64,000 nt of DNA from NCBI RefSeq assembly GCF_000720185.1, contig NZ_JOIY01000009.1, forward strand, positions 1 to 64,000, given 5' to 3'. Below are positions 52,654 through 61,528 of the stretch, piece by piece. Every line of letters starts with the position of its first letter. The stretch's first letter is position 1. The notes under the pieces were generated by a model, which saw only the letters and a list, made by a program, of their open reading frames with translations, was not told the DNA's origin and searched no databases. The DNA comes from Streptomyces sp. NRRL S-340 (GTDB taxonomy: Bacteria; Actinomycetota; Actinomycetes; Streptomycetales; Streptomycetaceae). Both the position numbers and the translations under genes were made by a program.

Positions 52654-53256
52654 ATGGGGTCGTACACGGTTCCGTACGTGGTCGAGCGGACCGCGCAGGG
52701 CGAGCGGTCCTACGACGTGTTCAGCAGGCTGCTGAACGAGCGGATCATCTTCCTCGGCACGGAGATCGACGACGGCGTCGCCAACGTCGTCATCGCCCAG
52801 CTGCTCCACCTGGAGTCGGCGAACCCGGAGCAGGAGATCGCGGTCTACCTGAACTCACCGGGAGGCTCCTACACCTCGCTGATGGCGATCTACGACACGA
52901 TGACGTTCGTCCGCTCGCCGATCTCCACGTTCTGCGTGGGACAGGCGGCCTCCACGGCGGCGGTGCTGCTGGCGGGCGGGGATCCCGGGCGGCGGTTCGT
53001 GCTGGAGCACGCGCGGGTGCTGCTCGGGCAGCCTGCCGCGGGCGGCCGGCAGGGCACCGTGTCCGACCTGGCGCTGCAGGCCAAGGAGATGGTCCGCATC
53101 CGCTCCCAGGTGGAGGAGGTGCTGGCCCGGCACACCGGGCACGACACCGCGGCCCTGCGCGCCGACATGGACCGCGACAAGGTGTTCACCGCCCGGGAGG
53201 CAGTGGCGTACGGACTGGCCGACGAGGTGCTGAGCCGGCGCCTCACGACGGTCTGA
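52654..53256 (+). CDS. clpP4: ClpP4 protease subunit lacking the catalytic histidine
   Basis: A 200-residue ClpP-family subunit. [18 protein letters not shown] and [16 protein letters not shown] (Ser) are present, and [19 protein letters not shown] keeps the Asp. The usual MHQP motif reads LLGQPAAGG, so the catalytic histidine is replaced by glycine. It should be proteolytically inactive on its own and act as a structural partner of ClpP3 in a mixed 14-mer. ATG 52654 follows the clpP3 stop by two bases; a GTG pair at 52645-52650 is an alternative overlapping start. Confidence 0.9.
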   Translation: MGSYTVPYVVERTAQGERSYDVFSRLLNERIIFLGTEIDDGVANVVIAQLLHLESANPEQEIAVYLNSPGGSYTSLMAIYDTMTFVRSPISTFCVGQAASTAAVLLAGGDPGRRFVLEHARVLLGQPAAGGRQGTVSDLALQAKEMVRIRSQVEEVLARHTGHDTAALRADMDRDKVFTAREAVAYGLADEVLSRRLTTV

Positions 53257-53278
53257 GGCGCCGGCCGGGACGGCGGTG

Positions 53279-53827
53279 TCAGGCGGCGAGGCACAGCCCG
53301 TCGAAACGGGAGGCGGGTGCGGGCGCGGTGGACGACGCCGAGGACACCGAGGACACCGGGGACACCGGGGACACGGACGAGGCGGTCGTGCCCCGGCCGC
53401 GGCCCGCGGTGCGGCTGGTGACCCGCATCAGCTCGCCCTGGGCCAGGGCCAGCAGGTCGGCGAGGCCCAGACCCAGGGCCTGGGCGGCGGCCGCGAGGAC
53501 CTCCGAGGAGGCCTCCTTGCGGCCGCGCTCGACCTCCGACAGGTAGGGCATGGAGATCCGCGCCGCATCGGCGACGTCCTTGAGGGTCCGCTCCTGCGCC
53601 AGGCGTTCGCGGCGCAGGATGTCACCGACGAGGTCGCGCCAGAGGGGTTCGCGGGCGGGCGCGGTCCGGCCGGCCGGAGCGCCCGCGGCCGGACGGCCCG
53701 GGGCGGGGCGGCCGGGCGCCGTGCGGTCCGGGGAGCTGTGTCCCTGCGGGAAGTGGGCGGACGCTGGGCGCGCGGCCTGCGGGCGCAGCGGGATGACGCG
53801 GGCTTGGTTCGGCGCTTGGTTGCTCAC
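53279..53827 (-). CDS. popR: PopR, XRE-family activator of clpP3-clpP4
   Basis: A 182-residue regulator. The helix-turn-helix is RTLKDVADAARISMPYLSEV (residues about 79-98), followed by ALGLGLADLLALAQGELMRV. The N-terminal 60 residues are disordered and rich in Ala/Pro/Gly. The C-terminus ends FDGLCLAA; two terminal alanines are known to mark PopR for ClpP1/P2 degradation, so clpP3-clpP4 is activated only when that protease is lacking. It is convergent with clpP4, 22 bases apart. The GTG start has a weak binding site. Confidence 0.88.
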   Translation of the reverse strand: MSNQAPNQARVIPLRPQAARPASAHFPQGHSSPDRTAPGRPAPGRPAAGAPAGRTAPAREPLWRDLVGDILRRERLAQERTLKDVADAARISMPYLSEVERGRKEASSEVLAAAAQALGLGLADLLALAQGELMRVTSRTAGRGRGTTASSVSPVSPVSSVSSASSTAPAPASRFDGLCLAA

Positions 53828-54004
53828 CTCTTCAGCCTAGGAGCCGCGGGCGTCCGCGCCAGGGGGCGGCGTTCCGCCCTGGGTGAAGCGCCCGTCCGGG
53901 ACCGGACCGAACAGGCGGCAACCGGGCGGAATCTACACAAGCAGCCAGAAAAATACACTGCATCGGGCGAAGGGATGCACAACGGGACAGAACCGGCGTC
54001 AGGT

Positions 54005-54460
54005 TCAGTCACGCCCGAGGTGCACCAGGGCACGCACCCGCTTGCCCACCGGGACCCGTTCCGCCCCGACCTCGGCCGCGAGCGCGAACACGATCTCCAG
54101 GCCGTGCCGGCCGATCCGTTCGGGATCACGCGGGAAACGCCGCGGCAGTGCGGCGCTGCTGTCGTACACACAGACGCTCACCGCGCTGTCGGTGCCCTCC
54201 AGTTCGAGGATGTACGGGCCCTGGCTGTGCCGGTCGGCGTTGGTGACGAGTTCACTCACGACCAGGAGCAGCGCATCCTCGGACCCACTGCCGATCTCGG
54301 CGCACCACTCGGTCCTGAGCTGCTCGAGGAAGTGCGCGGCGAAGGAACGCGCGTCGGCGATACAGCCGGGTTCACCGGTGTAGTGGGTCGCACGCCGCAG
54401 CGGCTGTACGGGGATGTCGACACCAGTGGGTATCACTGCCCCGCCCGGGTCATCGATCAT
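54005..54460 (-). CDS. RsbW-like ATP-binding regulator
   Basis: A 151-residue HATPase_c_2 protein, the third of this family in the window. The N box is DALLLVVSELVTNADRHSQG (about residues 62-81), followed by VSVCVYDSSAALPRRFP and the lid IGRHGLEIVFALAAE. The start is ATG 54460 (MIDDPGGAVIPTG). No sigma factor or STAS gene lies beside it, so its partner is elsewhere. Orphan members such as this are numerous in Streptomyces and often act in development or antibiotic control. Confidence 0.83.
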   Translation of the reverse strand: MIDDPGGAVIPTGVDIPVQPLRRATHYTGEPGCIADARSFAAHFLEQLRTEWCAEIGSGSEDALLLVVSELVTNADRHSQGPYILELEGTDSAVSVCVYDSSAALPRRFPRDPERIGRHGLEIVFALAAEVGAERVPVGKRVRALVHLGRD

Positions 54461-54675
54461 GCGTTTCTCTCTCGGAAGCCGGTACGACCGGACGCTACTG
54501 CATCAGTGCTGTTACCCAGTGCCGCGCCCCCCAGTCCCCCGAGGCCGGGGCGTGCGGCCCCGACCGTACGGGCGGTCCGGGCCGGCGACGCGCGGGAGCC
54601 GTCGGCGCGGGCGGGTCTTGCGGCGGACGGACCTTCCGGGGGGCGTCCCGCCGTGGCGGTGCTTAGCGTGGCAGC

Positions 54676-55986
54676 GTGAGCCCCCCGCAAGGTCCGCCGG
54701 CCCCGCCGTCCACCGCCCCGCGCCGCTGGGCGCAGGCTCTGGCCACGGTGGTGGCCGCCATGGCCGCCATGGGCGTGGTCGCCGCCCTGGGGCTGTGGGC
54801 GGCCGGGGCGGCCGACCTGCCCGGCGACGCCTTTCCCCGGGTGGTCGCGGCCACGGTGGTGACCGCGGTCGGCGGAAGCATGCGACTGACGGGGAACGCG
54901 GGGATGCTCGCCGAGACGCACGCCGGTGTCACGGTGATGCCGTTGTCGGTCTCCCTCACCGGTGCGCTCGTGCTCGGCGCGGGCTTCCTGCATCCCCTGC
55001 GGCACCGGGCGGCGGCCGGGGCGCGGGAGCCGGCCTTCGGCGCGGCACGGATCGCGGTGCTGTGGCTGGCGGCGCTGACCGGGCTCGCCTTCGCCGCCCG
55101 CCAGCGTTTCGCCGTAGACCTGGGGGACGGCGTGCTCGGCGCGGTCGGCGGGCTCCTCGGCGTCGAACCGGAGGTCGGCTTCACCACCGATGTGGGGCAG
55201 ACCGCCGGCTTCGGGCTGCTGTGGCTGGCGGGGGTGCTGGCGTCGGCCCTGCTGTCGGCCCGGACCGCGGCGGTTCCGGCACGCCTGCCGTGGCTCGGGA
55301 CCCGGGTGCGCCCGGTGGCGTACGCGCTGGTCGTGCTGCTGCTCTCCTACGTCGTCCTCGGGCTGGTCGTCGCCCTGGTCACGGCCGGAACCCGGGGCCA
55401 CCCCGCCCAGACGTTCGCCCTGATCCTGCTGGGTCTGCCGAACCTGACCTGGCTCGCCTTCACCATCGGTCTGGGCGCCACCTGGCACGGGCGGGTGGAC
55501 GGGCCGTTCGGACTGCCGGTGCCGCGCCTGCTCGACGAGGTGCTGCGCACCCCGGACGTCTCCACGCTCGACCTCGGGACGCTCGCCGGCCACGACGGCC
55601 GCGTCTGGTGGCTGGTGGTCGTGGACGCGGTGCTGCTGTCGGCCGCCGCGTTCCTGGCGGGGGTCCTCGCCCCGGCCGCGACGCGCCCGTGGCGGCACGC
55701 CGTGCACATGGCCGTGGGGCTGGTCCTGACGGTGCTGCTCGTCTGCCTGTCGGGCCGGATCTCGGCCCATTACGGGCTGTCCCTGCTCGGCATCGGTGAC
55801 GTGGGCGGCGGTCTGTCCGGGGAACTGCTGCTGCGGCCCCGCCTGTGGAGCGCCCTGGGACTGGCCGCGCTGTGGGGCCTGGTCACCGGTTTCCTGGGAG
55901 CGGCGGCCGCCCGCCGGGTCCGGCGCCGCGACGGGGCACCGCCGGGCCCCGGCCGGCCGGCGTCCGGCCGCGCCGGCCGGGGGTGA
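54676..55986 (+). CDS. Streptophobe-family membrane protein
   Basis: A 436-residue integral membrane protein with about 10 hydrophobic helices (ALATVVAAMAAMGVVAALGL, PVAYALVVLLLSYVVLGLVV, AVHMAVGLVLTVLLVCLSGR). The signature loop GGSMRLTGNAGMLAETHAGV with VTVMPLSVSLTGALVLGAG identifies the actinobacterial streptophobe family, whose function is unknown. DVGGGLSGELLLRPRLWSAL sits before the last helix. The GTG start at 54676 gives MSPPQGPPAPP. It may be exposed to the cell envelope or a lipid substrate. Confidence 0.85.
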   Translation: MSPPQGPPAPPSTAPRRWAQALATVVAAMAAMGVVAALGLWAAGAADLPGDAFPRVVAATVVTAVGGSMRLTGNAGMLAETHAGVTVMPLSVSLTGALVLGAGFLHPLRHRAAAGAREPAFGAARIAVLWLAALTGLAFAARQRFAVDLGDGVLGAVGGLLGVEPEVGFTTDVGQTAGFGLLWLAGVLASALLSARTAAVPARLPWLGTRVRPVAYALVVLLLSYVVLGLVVALVTAGTRGHPAQTFALILLGLPNLTWLAFTIGLGATWHGRVDGPFGLPVPRLLDEVLRTPDVSTLDLGTLAGHDGRVWWLVVVDAVLLSAAAFLAGVLAPAATRPWRHAVHMAVGLVLTVLLVCLSGRISAHYGLSLLGIGDVGGGLSGELLLRPRLWSALGLAALWGLVTGFLGAAAARRVRRRDGAPPGPGRPASGRAGRG

Positions 55987-55993
55987 CAGGCGC

Positions 55994-56404
55994 TCAGCCC
56001 ATCGGCAGCAGGAGCGCCGGGAGGGTGCGCTGCATGCGCAGGGCGTCCACCGACTCGGCGAGCAGTTCGTACTCGGTGGTCTCGTCGCCCGCGGCGATCC
56101 GCACGAGCCGTCCGCCGGCCAGTTCGTCGGCGACCTGTTCCTGCCGGAGCGGGTCGGCGCACCAGGCGCGGAGGATGCCGGGGACGTCGGGGACGGTGTC
56201 CGGCACCGGGACGAGGGCGCCCTGCGGGACGTACGGGGTCCGTGGGCCGGGGTCGAGGCGTTCGGCGATCCAGGAGGCACGGTCGCGCAGCCACCACAGG
56301 GCCAGTGCCAGGGTGGGTGCCCGGTAGGTGCCGAGCGGTACGCCGATGCGGCGGCCGTCGCACACGCCGTACCCGGTGACATGGCACAGGAATTCGTCGT
56401 GCAC
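55994..56404 (-). CDS. Hypothetical protein
   Basis: A 136-residue soluble protein without a family I recognise. The visible features are CHVTGYGVCDGRRIGVPLGT, LALALWWLRDRASWIAERLD, VPDVPGILRAWCADPLRQEQ, VADELAGGRLVRIAAGDETT and a hydrophobic C-terminus LRMQRTLPALLLPMG. The GTG at 56404 has GGGGGAGGAGCA before it and gives a compact protein. It converges with the streptophobe gene with a 7-base gap. Codon use supports coding. Confidence 0.6.
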   Translation of the reverse strand: MHDEFLCHVTGYGVCDGRRIGVPLGTYRAPTLALALWWLRDRASWIAERLDPGPRTPYVPQGALVPVPDTVPDVPGILRAWCADPLRQEQVADELAGGRLVRIAAGDETTEYELLAESVDALRMQRTLPALLLPMG

Positions 56405-56716
56405 TGCTCCTCCCCCGTCGGGTTTTCCGCGTGCTGTTCTTCCCTCGCTCCCCGTACGGCTCCTGTGCGGTGCTGCGCCCCCGAGGTCGAGTATGTTGAC
56501 TCCTGAAACAGTGTCACCATGACTTTTTGGCCAGTCTCCTGGCATATTCCGCGGGCCACGTGGCCGGAATCGCGCGGGTTTGCCGCCGCGTCGGCATTAC
56601 CCCGGCGGTAATCGACCTCTTCGCCGCAGCCCGGGCAAGGTGGAGCCATCGGATCACCGGTCACGGGGATCCGGATCCCGTCCAGAACCGTCGCCCTCGA
56701 TGGAGGCTGATTTCCC

Positions 56717-57100
56717 ATGTCCACGCAGACCGACCGTTACGAGAGCGCCGTCGCCCGCTACCTGGAGGCCTGGAACGCGAACGGCGCCGAGGCGCTGGGC
56801 AAGGCGGTGGCCGCCGCCTGGACGCCGGACGGCCGCTACACCGACCCCCTCGCCGAGGTCCGCGGCCACGAGCAGATCGCCGCCCTGATCGCCGGGGCGC
56901 ACGAGCAGTTCCCCGGGTTCGCCTTCCGGCTCTCCGGTGCCGTCGACGGGCACCACGACACGGCCCGTTTCTCCTGGGAACTGGTGAGCGAGGCGGACGG
57001 CTCCGCGCCGGTCGCCGGGTTCGACGTCATCACCCTGGACGGCGAGGGCCGGATCCGGTCCGTGCTGGGCTTCCTCGACCGGGTGCCGGCCGGGGCGTGA
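56717..57100 (+). CDS. SnoaL/NTF2-like protein
   Basis: A 127-residue cone-fold protein of the NTF2/SnoaL superfamily: VARYLEAWNANGAEALGKAV, AWTPDGRYTDPLAEVRGHEQ, AALIAGAHEQFPGFAF and FSWELVSEADG. Such proteins may be ketosteroid-isomerase-like enzymes, polyketide cyclases or ligand binders. The start is ATG 56717. The 312-base gap before it (56405-56716) contains no gene that I can support. A pair of strong hairpins follows. Confidence 0.82.
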   Translation: MSTQTDRYESAVARYLEAWNANGAEALGKAVAAAWTPDGRYTDPLAEVRGHEQIAALIAGAHEQFPGFAFRLSGAVDGHHDTARFSWELVSEADGSAPVAGFDVITLDGEGRIRSVLGFLDRVPAGA

Positions 57101-57105
57101 GAGGC

Positions 57106-57170
57106 GTGCCGGGGCGCCCGGCACACGGCGAGGCGGCCGCCCACCTCCGGGGAGTGGACGGCCGCCTCGC
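57106..57170. terminator. Tandem hairpin terminators
   Basis: GTGCCGGG-GCG-CCCGGCAC (57106-57124) is followed by a perfect 12-bp stem, GCGAGGCGGCCG with CGGCCGCCTCGC (57128-57170). They lie between the NTF2-like gene and a converging aldo/keto reductase. Confidence 0.65.
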
Positions 57171-57353
57171 GTCACCCGGCCCGGCCGGGACCGAGCGGTC
57201 GGGACCGTGGCGGTTCACGGCCGGACGATCACCTCGGGCCGGCCCTGCGACCGCACGACCGGTTCGCCGTGACCGGTGCGAACGGCGGGGGACCTGCCGT
57301 GCGCACCGGTCACGGCCGCCGCGCCGGCACCGGCACGATCCGTTCGCCGCGTG

Positions 57354-58346
57354 CTACGGCCGTACGATCGCGTCGATCCGGGCCAGTTCACCGGCGTCGA
57401 AGTCGAGGTTGCGGGCCGCGGCGACGCTGTCCTCCAGCTGCTGGGGGCTGCTCGCCCCGACCAGGGCCGAGGTGACCCGGCCGCCGCGCAGCACCCAGGC
57501 GAGCGCCATCTGCGCGAGCGTCTGGCCGCGCGCCCCGGCGATCTCGTCCAGCGCGCGCAGCCTGCCGACCAGCTCCGCGGTCACCGCCTCGGAGTTCAGG
57601 AAGGGGCTGTCGCTCGCCGCCCTGGAGTCCTCCGGGATGCCGTCGAGGTAACGGCCGGTGAGCAGGCCCTGCTCCAGCGGGGAGTAGGCGATGGAGCCGA
57701 CCTGGAGTTCGTCGAGGGCGTCGAGCAGCCCCTCGTCCTCCGGGCGGCGGTCGAGCATCGAGTAGCGGGGCTGGTGGATCAGCAGCGGAGTGCCCAGCTC
57801 GCCCAGGATCCGGGCGGCCTCGCGGGTCTGCTCCGCCGAGTAGTTGGAGACGCCGACGTAGAGCGCCTTGCCCTGCTGCACCGCCGTGTGCAGCGCGCCC
57901 ATCGTCTCCTCCAGCGGAGTGTCCGGGTCGAAGCGGTGCGAGTAGAAGATGTCGACGTGGTCCAGGCCCATGCGCTCCAGGCTCTGGTCGAGCGAGGACA
58001 GCAGGTACTTGCGCGAGCCCCATTCGCCGTACGGGCCGGGCCACATCAGGTAACCGGCCTTGGTGGAGATCACCAGCTCGTCGCGGTACGGCGCGAAGTC
58101 GGCCCGCAGCGCCTCGCCGAGCGCGGTCTCGGCGGAGCCGGGCGGCGGGCCGTAGTTGTTGGCCAGGTCGAAGTGGGTGACACCGAGGTCGAAGGCGCGG
58201 CGCAGGATGGCGCGCTGGGTGGCGGCCGGGCGGTCGGGACCGAAGTTGTGCCACAGGCCGAGCGACAGCGCGGGGAGCTTCAGTCCGCTGCGGCCGGTGC
58301 GCCGGTAGGGCAGGTCGGCGTAGCGGTCGGGGTGGGCGGTGTACAA
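57354..58346 (-). CDS. Aldo/keto reductase, YghZ (AKR14)-like
   Basis: A 330-residue oxidoreductase of the L-glyceraldehyde 3-phosphate reductase/YghZ group. The start reads LYTAHPDRYADLPYRRTGRS; the catalytic set is HFDLANNYGPP (Asp, Tyr), VISTKAGYLMWPGPYGEWG (Lys) and IFYSHRFDP (His); the NADP region is SALVGASSPQQLEDSVAAA. It detoxifies small aldehydes such as methylglyoxal in relatives. The start is TTG 58346 with GGAG five bases before. It is divergent from a LysR gene, the usual sign of direct control by that regulator. Confidence 0.9.
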   Translation of the reverse strand: MYTAHPDRYADLPYRRTGRSGLKLPALSLGLWHNFGPDRPAATQRAILRRAFDLGVTHFDLANNYGPPPGSAETALGEALRADFAPYRDELVISTKAGYLMWPGPYGEWGSRKYLLSSLDQSLERMGLDHVDIFYSHRFDPDTPLEETMGALHTAVQQGKALYVGVSNYSAEQTREAARILGELGTPLLIHQPRYSMLDRRPEDEGLLDALDELQVGSIAYSPLEQGLLTGRYLDGIPEDSRAASDSPFLNSEAVTAELVGRLRALDEIAGARGQTLAQMALAWVLRGGRVTSALVGASSPQQLEDSVAAARNLDFDAGELARIDAIVRP

Positions 58347-58445
58347 CGCGACTCCATGAGGGGTGGGGCACGAGATGACCGGTTCCGTCGCATCCGGAAC
58401 CGGTGTCCCACTCTCGCGCGGGGTGTGGGCAGCGGTCCAACGAAA

Positions 58446-58461
58446 GAATCCGATCGGATTC
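58446..58461. promoter_or_regulatory. Perfect 16-bp palindrome, likely LysR operator
   Basis: GAATCCGATCGGATTC lies between the divergent aldo/keto reductase and LysR genes, 20 bases before the LysR start. It is a likely autoregulatory site. Confidence 0.65.
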
Positions 58462-58481
58462 AACGGCTACGCTTCTCAATC

Positions 58482-59405
58482 ATGGAACTGCGTCATCTCC
58501 AGCATTTCGTCGCCGTCGCCGAGGACCGGCACTTCACCCGGGCGGCGGAGCGGCTGATGGTCTCGCAGTCGGGCCTGTCGGCCTCCATCCGGGCGCTGGA
58601 GCGGGAGCTGCGGGCGCCGTTGTTCGTGCGCACCACCCGCCGGGTGACGCTCACCGAGGCCGGGCGCGCGCTGCTCGGCGAGGCGGAGCGGATCCTCGCG
58701 CAGGTCCGCTCGGCGCACGAGGCGGTGGCGGCGGTGCAGGGCGTGCTCCGCGGCACCCTGTCGCTGGGCACCGAGCAGTGCATCGCCGGGGTGCATGTGG
58801 CGGGACTGCTCGCCGCGTTCCGCCGGCGCCACCCGGACGTGGAGGTCCGGCTGCGCCAGGCGGGTTCGTGGGCGCTCGCGGAAGGGGTCGCGGCGGGCCG
58901 GCTCGATCTGGCGTTCGCCTACCGGACCGAGCCGGACAGCGACCGGTTGCGCTCGGTGGCGCTGGCCGGTGAGCCGATGACCGTGCTGTGCCATCCCGGG
59001 CACCGGTTCGCGGCGGCCGGGGCACCGCTCACCCCGCGGGAGGTGTGCGGCGAGGTCTTCGTGGACTTCCATCCCGACTGGGGCCCGCGCCGCACCACGG
59101 ACGCCGCCTTCGCCCTCGCCGGGGTGCGGCGCACGGTGGCGCTGGAGGTCAACGACGTGCACAGTCTGCTCGACCTGGTCGACGAGAACCTGGGCATCGC
59201 GGTGGTCCCCCGTCACTTCCGGCACAAACGGCCCTCGCTCACCGCGCTGCCGTTCGAGGGCGCCGGCGGGACGGCGTACGAGACGGTGGTCCTGCTCCCC
59301 GCCGAGCAGGCCGCCAGTCCGGCCGCCCGCGCGCTGGTGGCCCTGCTCGGTACCCTGGAAACAGGGGGGCCGGCAACACCCCCGCAGGGGTTCCACCCCT
59401 CCTGA
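58482..59405 (+). CDS. LysR-family transcriptional regulator
   Basis: A 307-residue regulator. The N-terminal winged helix-turn-helix is MELRHLQHFVAVAEDRHFTR, RAAERLMVSQSGLSASIRAL, then FVRTTRRVTLTEAGRALL. The effector domain follows (TLSLGTEQCIAGVHVAGLLA, FAYRTEPDSDRLRSVALAGE, NLGIAVVPRHFRHKRPSLTA). ATG 58482 lies just after the palindrome at 58446. It likely controls the divergent aldo/keto reductase in response to an aldehyde or related signal. Confidence 0.92.
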   Translation: MELRHLQHFVAVAEDRHFTRAAERLMVSQSGLSASIRALERELRAPLFVRTTRRVTLTEAGRALLGEAERILAQVRSAHEAVAAVQGVLRGTLSLGTEQCIAGVHVAGLLAAFRRRHPDVEVRLRQAGSWALAEGVAAGRLDLAFAYRTEPDSDRLRSVALAGEPMTVLCHPGHRFAAAGAPLTPREVCGEVFVDFHPDWGPRRTTDAAFALAGVRRTVALEVNDVHSLLDLVDENLGIAVVPRHFRHKRPSLTALPFEGAGGTAYETVVLLPAEQAASPAARALVALLGTLETGGPATPPQGFHPS

Positions 59406-59473
59406 TCCGGCCGCCGTGCCGCAGCAGACTCATGGACGTCCCTTCACGGCAACGGCGTTCAGGAGTACGGACG

Positions 59474-60985
59474 ATGACGGATCACACACGGCGCAACGTC
59501 CTGCGCGGGGGCGCGGCGGTCGCGGCGACGGCCGGGTTCCTCGGCGGCCCGGCCGGGCAGCGGGCGGCGCGGGCGGCCACCGCCGGCCCGGGGCGGCCGG
59601 CCGAACGCCACCTCCCCTTCCTCGAAGGCGCGTTCGCGCCGGTCACCGAGGAGCTGACGGCCTTCGACCTGCCGGTCACCGGCCGCATCCCGCACGAGCT
59701 GAACGGGCGCTTCCTGCGCAACGGTCCCAACGTGCTGGGCCTGGAGGACCCGCTGGCGCACCACTGGATGCTCGGCGAGGGCATGGTGCACGGCGTGCGG
59801 CTGCGCGACGGACGCGCGGAGTGGTACCGCAACCGGTGGGTGCGCTCCTCGCAGGTGGCCGGGAAGCTCGGCGAGCCCTACCCGCGTCCGGTGCCGCCGG
59901 ACGACTTCCCCTCCAACACGCACGTGATCCCGTACCGGGGCCGGATCCTCGCACTCCAGGAGAGCGGGCCGCTGCCGTACGAGCTGGACGGCGAGCTGAA
60001 CACCGTGGGGACGTACGACTTCCGGGGCACCCTCAAGGGCGCGTTCGCGGCGCACACCAAGTTCGACGTGCACGCAGGTGAGCTGCACGCCATCGCGTAC
60101 TACCCGGCCTGGGACCATGTGCGCCACCTGGTCGTGGACCCGGCCGGCCGCGTCTCGCGCACGACGCGGATCCCGGTGGCGGACGCGCCGATGCTGCACG
60201 ACTTCGCGCTCACCGAGAAGTACGTCGTCGTCATCGACGCGCCGGTCACCTTCGACCCGGCGGGCGCCGAGCGCGGCGATCCGGTGCCGTACGTCTGGAA
60301 CCCGAAGCATCCGATGCGGGTGGGGCTGCTGCCCCGGGCGGGCGGCACGGTCCGCTGGATCGAGACGGACCCGGCGTACTACTCGCACACCCTCAACGCC
60401 TACGACGAGGGTTCGCGCGTGGTCGTCGACCTGACCACCTACCCGGCGCCCTTCTTCGTCGCCGGGCGCGGCTCGGGCGGCCCGTACGGCGCGGGCCATC
60501 CGGTGCTGGAACGCTGGACGATCGATCCGCACCACGGCCGGGTCGACAAGGTGACGATCGACGGCCGTCCGCAGGAGTTCCCGCGGGTGAACGAGGCGCT
60601 GGTGTCACGGCGGCACCGCTACGGCTACTCGGCGGCGGCCGCCGAGATGACGCTCGCCTACGAGACGGCCGACGGCAATCCGCCCGACCGCGCCTTCTCC
60701 AACGCGCTCATCAAGCACGACCTGCTGCGCGGCCGCACCCAGGTGCACCGGCTGCCGACGGGGGCGGCGGCGGGCGAGGCGGTGTTCGTGCCGCGCGACG
60801 CCGGCGACCGGCGGGCCGCCGAGGACGACGGGTACACCCTGGCCTACGTCCACGATCCGGAGCGGGGCGCCGCAGACCTGGTGATCCTCGCCGCGCAGGA
60901 CTTCACCGGGGAGCCGGTGGCCCGGGTGCACCTGCCCGGCCGGGTGCCGCTCGGCTTCCACGGAAGCTGGATTCCGGACGCGTGA
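59474..60985 (+). CDS. Carotenoid oxygenase (RPE65/CCD family) with Tat signal
   Basis: A 503-residue non-heme iron dioxygenase. The N-terminus has a twin-arginine export signal (HTRRNVLRGGAAVAATAGFL). The seven-bladed propeller core shows NGRFLRNGPNVLGL, HHWMLGEGMVHGVRLRDGRA and the four histidine ligands spread in HTKFDVHAGELHAI, MLHDFALTEKYVV, YYSHTLNAYDEGSRVV and LGFHGSWIPDA. It cleaves conjugated double bonds in carotenoids or stilbene-type phenolics. Export is unusual for the family. ATG 59474 has AGGAG upstream. It is 68 bases after the LysR gene on the same strand. Confidence 0.88.
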   Translation: MTDHTRRNVLRGGAAVAATAGFLGGPAGQRAARAATAGPGRPAERHLPFLEGAFAPVTEELTAFDLPVTGRIPHELNGRFLRNGPNVLGLEDPLAHHWMLGEGMVHGVRLRDGRAEWYRNRWVRSSQVAGKLGEPYPRPVPPDDFPSNTHVIPYRGRILALQESGPLPYELDGELNTVGTYDFRGTLKGAFAAHTKFDVHAGELHAIAYYPAWDHVRHLVVDPAGRVSRTTRIPVADAPMLHDFALTEKYVVVIDAPVTFDPAGAERGDPVPYVWNPKHPMRVGLLPRAGGTVRWIETDPAYYSHTLNAYDEGSRVVVDLTTYPAPFFVAGRGSGGPYGAGHPVLERWTIDPHHGRVDKVTIDGRPQEFPRVNEALVSRRHRYGYSAAAAEMTLAYETADGNPPDRAFSNALIKHDLLRGRTQVHRLPTGAAAGEAVFVPRDAGDRRAAEDDGYTLAYVHDPERGAADLVILAAQDFTGEPVARVHLPGRVPLGFHGSWIPDA

Positions 60986-61012
60986 GAGCGCCCTATGCGC
61001 GATGGTGGACGT

Positions 61013-61528
61013 ATGCATGCGAAGGACATCCTCATCGACGGCTTCGGCCGCATCCAGGAAGAAGTCCACGCCGTCGTCGACGGCCTGCCGGCCGAGCAGC
61101 TCAACGCCCGGCCCGCCGCCGACGCCAACTCGATCGCCTGGCTGGTCTGGCATCTGACCCGTGTCCAGGACGACCACCTCGCGGACGCGTTCGGCCTCGA
61201 CCAGGTGTGGCTCGCCCAGGACTGGGAGAAACGCTTCGGCCTCGACCTGCACGCGCGCGAGACCGGCTACGGGCACACCCCCCAGAAAGTGGCCAAGGTG
61301 CGCGTCGACTCCGGTGACCTGCTGACGGGGTACCACGACGCCGTCCACGAGCAGAGTGTGCGGGCGCTCGGGCGGATGGCCGCTGCGGACCTCGGACGCA
61401 TCGTGGACGAGCGCTGGGACCCCCCGGTCACGCTGGGCGTGCGCCTGGTGAGCGTCCTGTCCGACGATCTCCAGCACGTCGGACAGGCCGCCTACGTCAG
61501 GGGGCTGCTTCAGAGCGCGCAGGCGTAG
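61013..61528 (+). CDS. DinB-like/DUF664 protein
   Basis: A 171-residue four-helix-bundle protein of the DinB/mycothiol-dependent enzyme superfamily. The metal-binding histidines appear in [16 protein letters not shown] (near residue 51) and [15 protein letters not shown] (near 155). Some relatives use mycothiol or bacillithiol as cofactor; the function here is unknown. ATG 61013 is chosen ([12 protein letters not shown]); an earlier ATG at 60995 would add six residues. The 3' end overlaps the converging adenosine deaminase gene by 19 bases. Confidence 0.82.
   Translation: MHAKDILIDGFGRIQEEVHAVVDGLPAEQLNARPAADANSIAWLVWHLTRVQDDHLADAFGLDQVWLAQDWEKRFGLDLHARETGYGHTPQKVAKVRVDSGDLLTGYHDAVHEQSVRALGRMAAADLGRIVDERWDPPVTLGVRLVSVLSDDLQHVGQAAYVRGLLQSAQA

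Noticed and set aside
56457..56716. Possible small zinc-finger protein on the minus strand (CPGCGEEVDYRRG) or a helical plus-strand peptide
   Set aside because: There is only one CxxC pair, third-position GC is lower than in neighbours, and no ribosome-binding site fits. It may be a gene remnant but cannot be supported.
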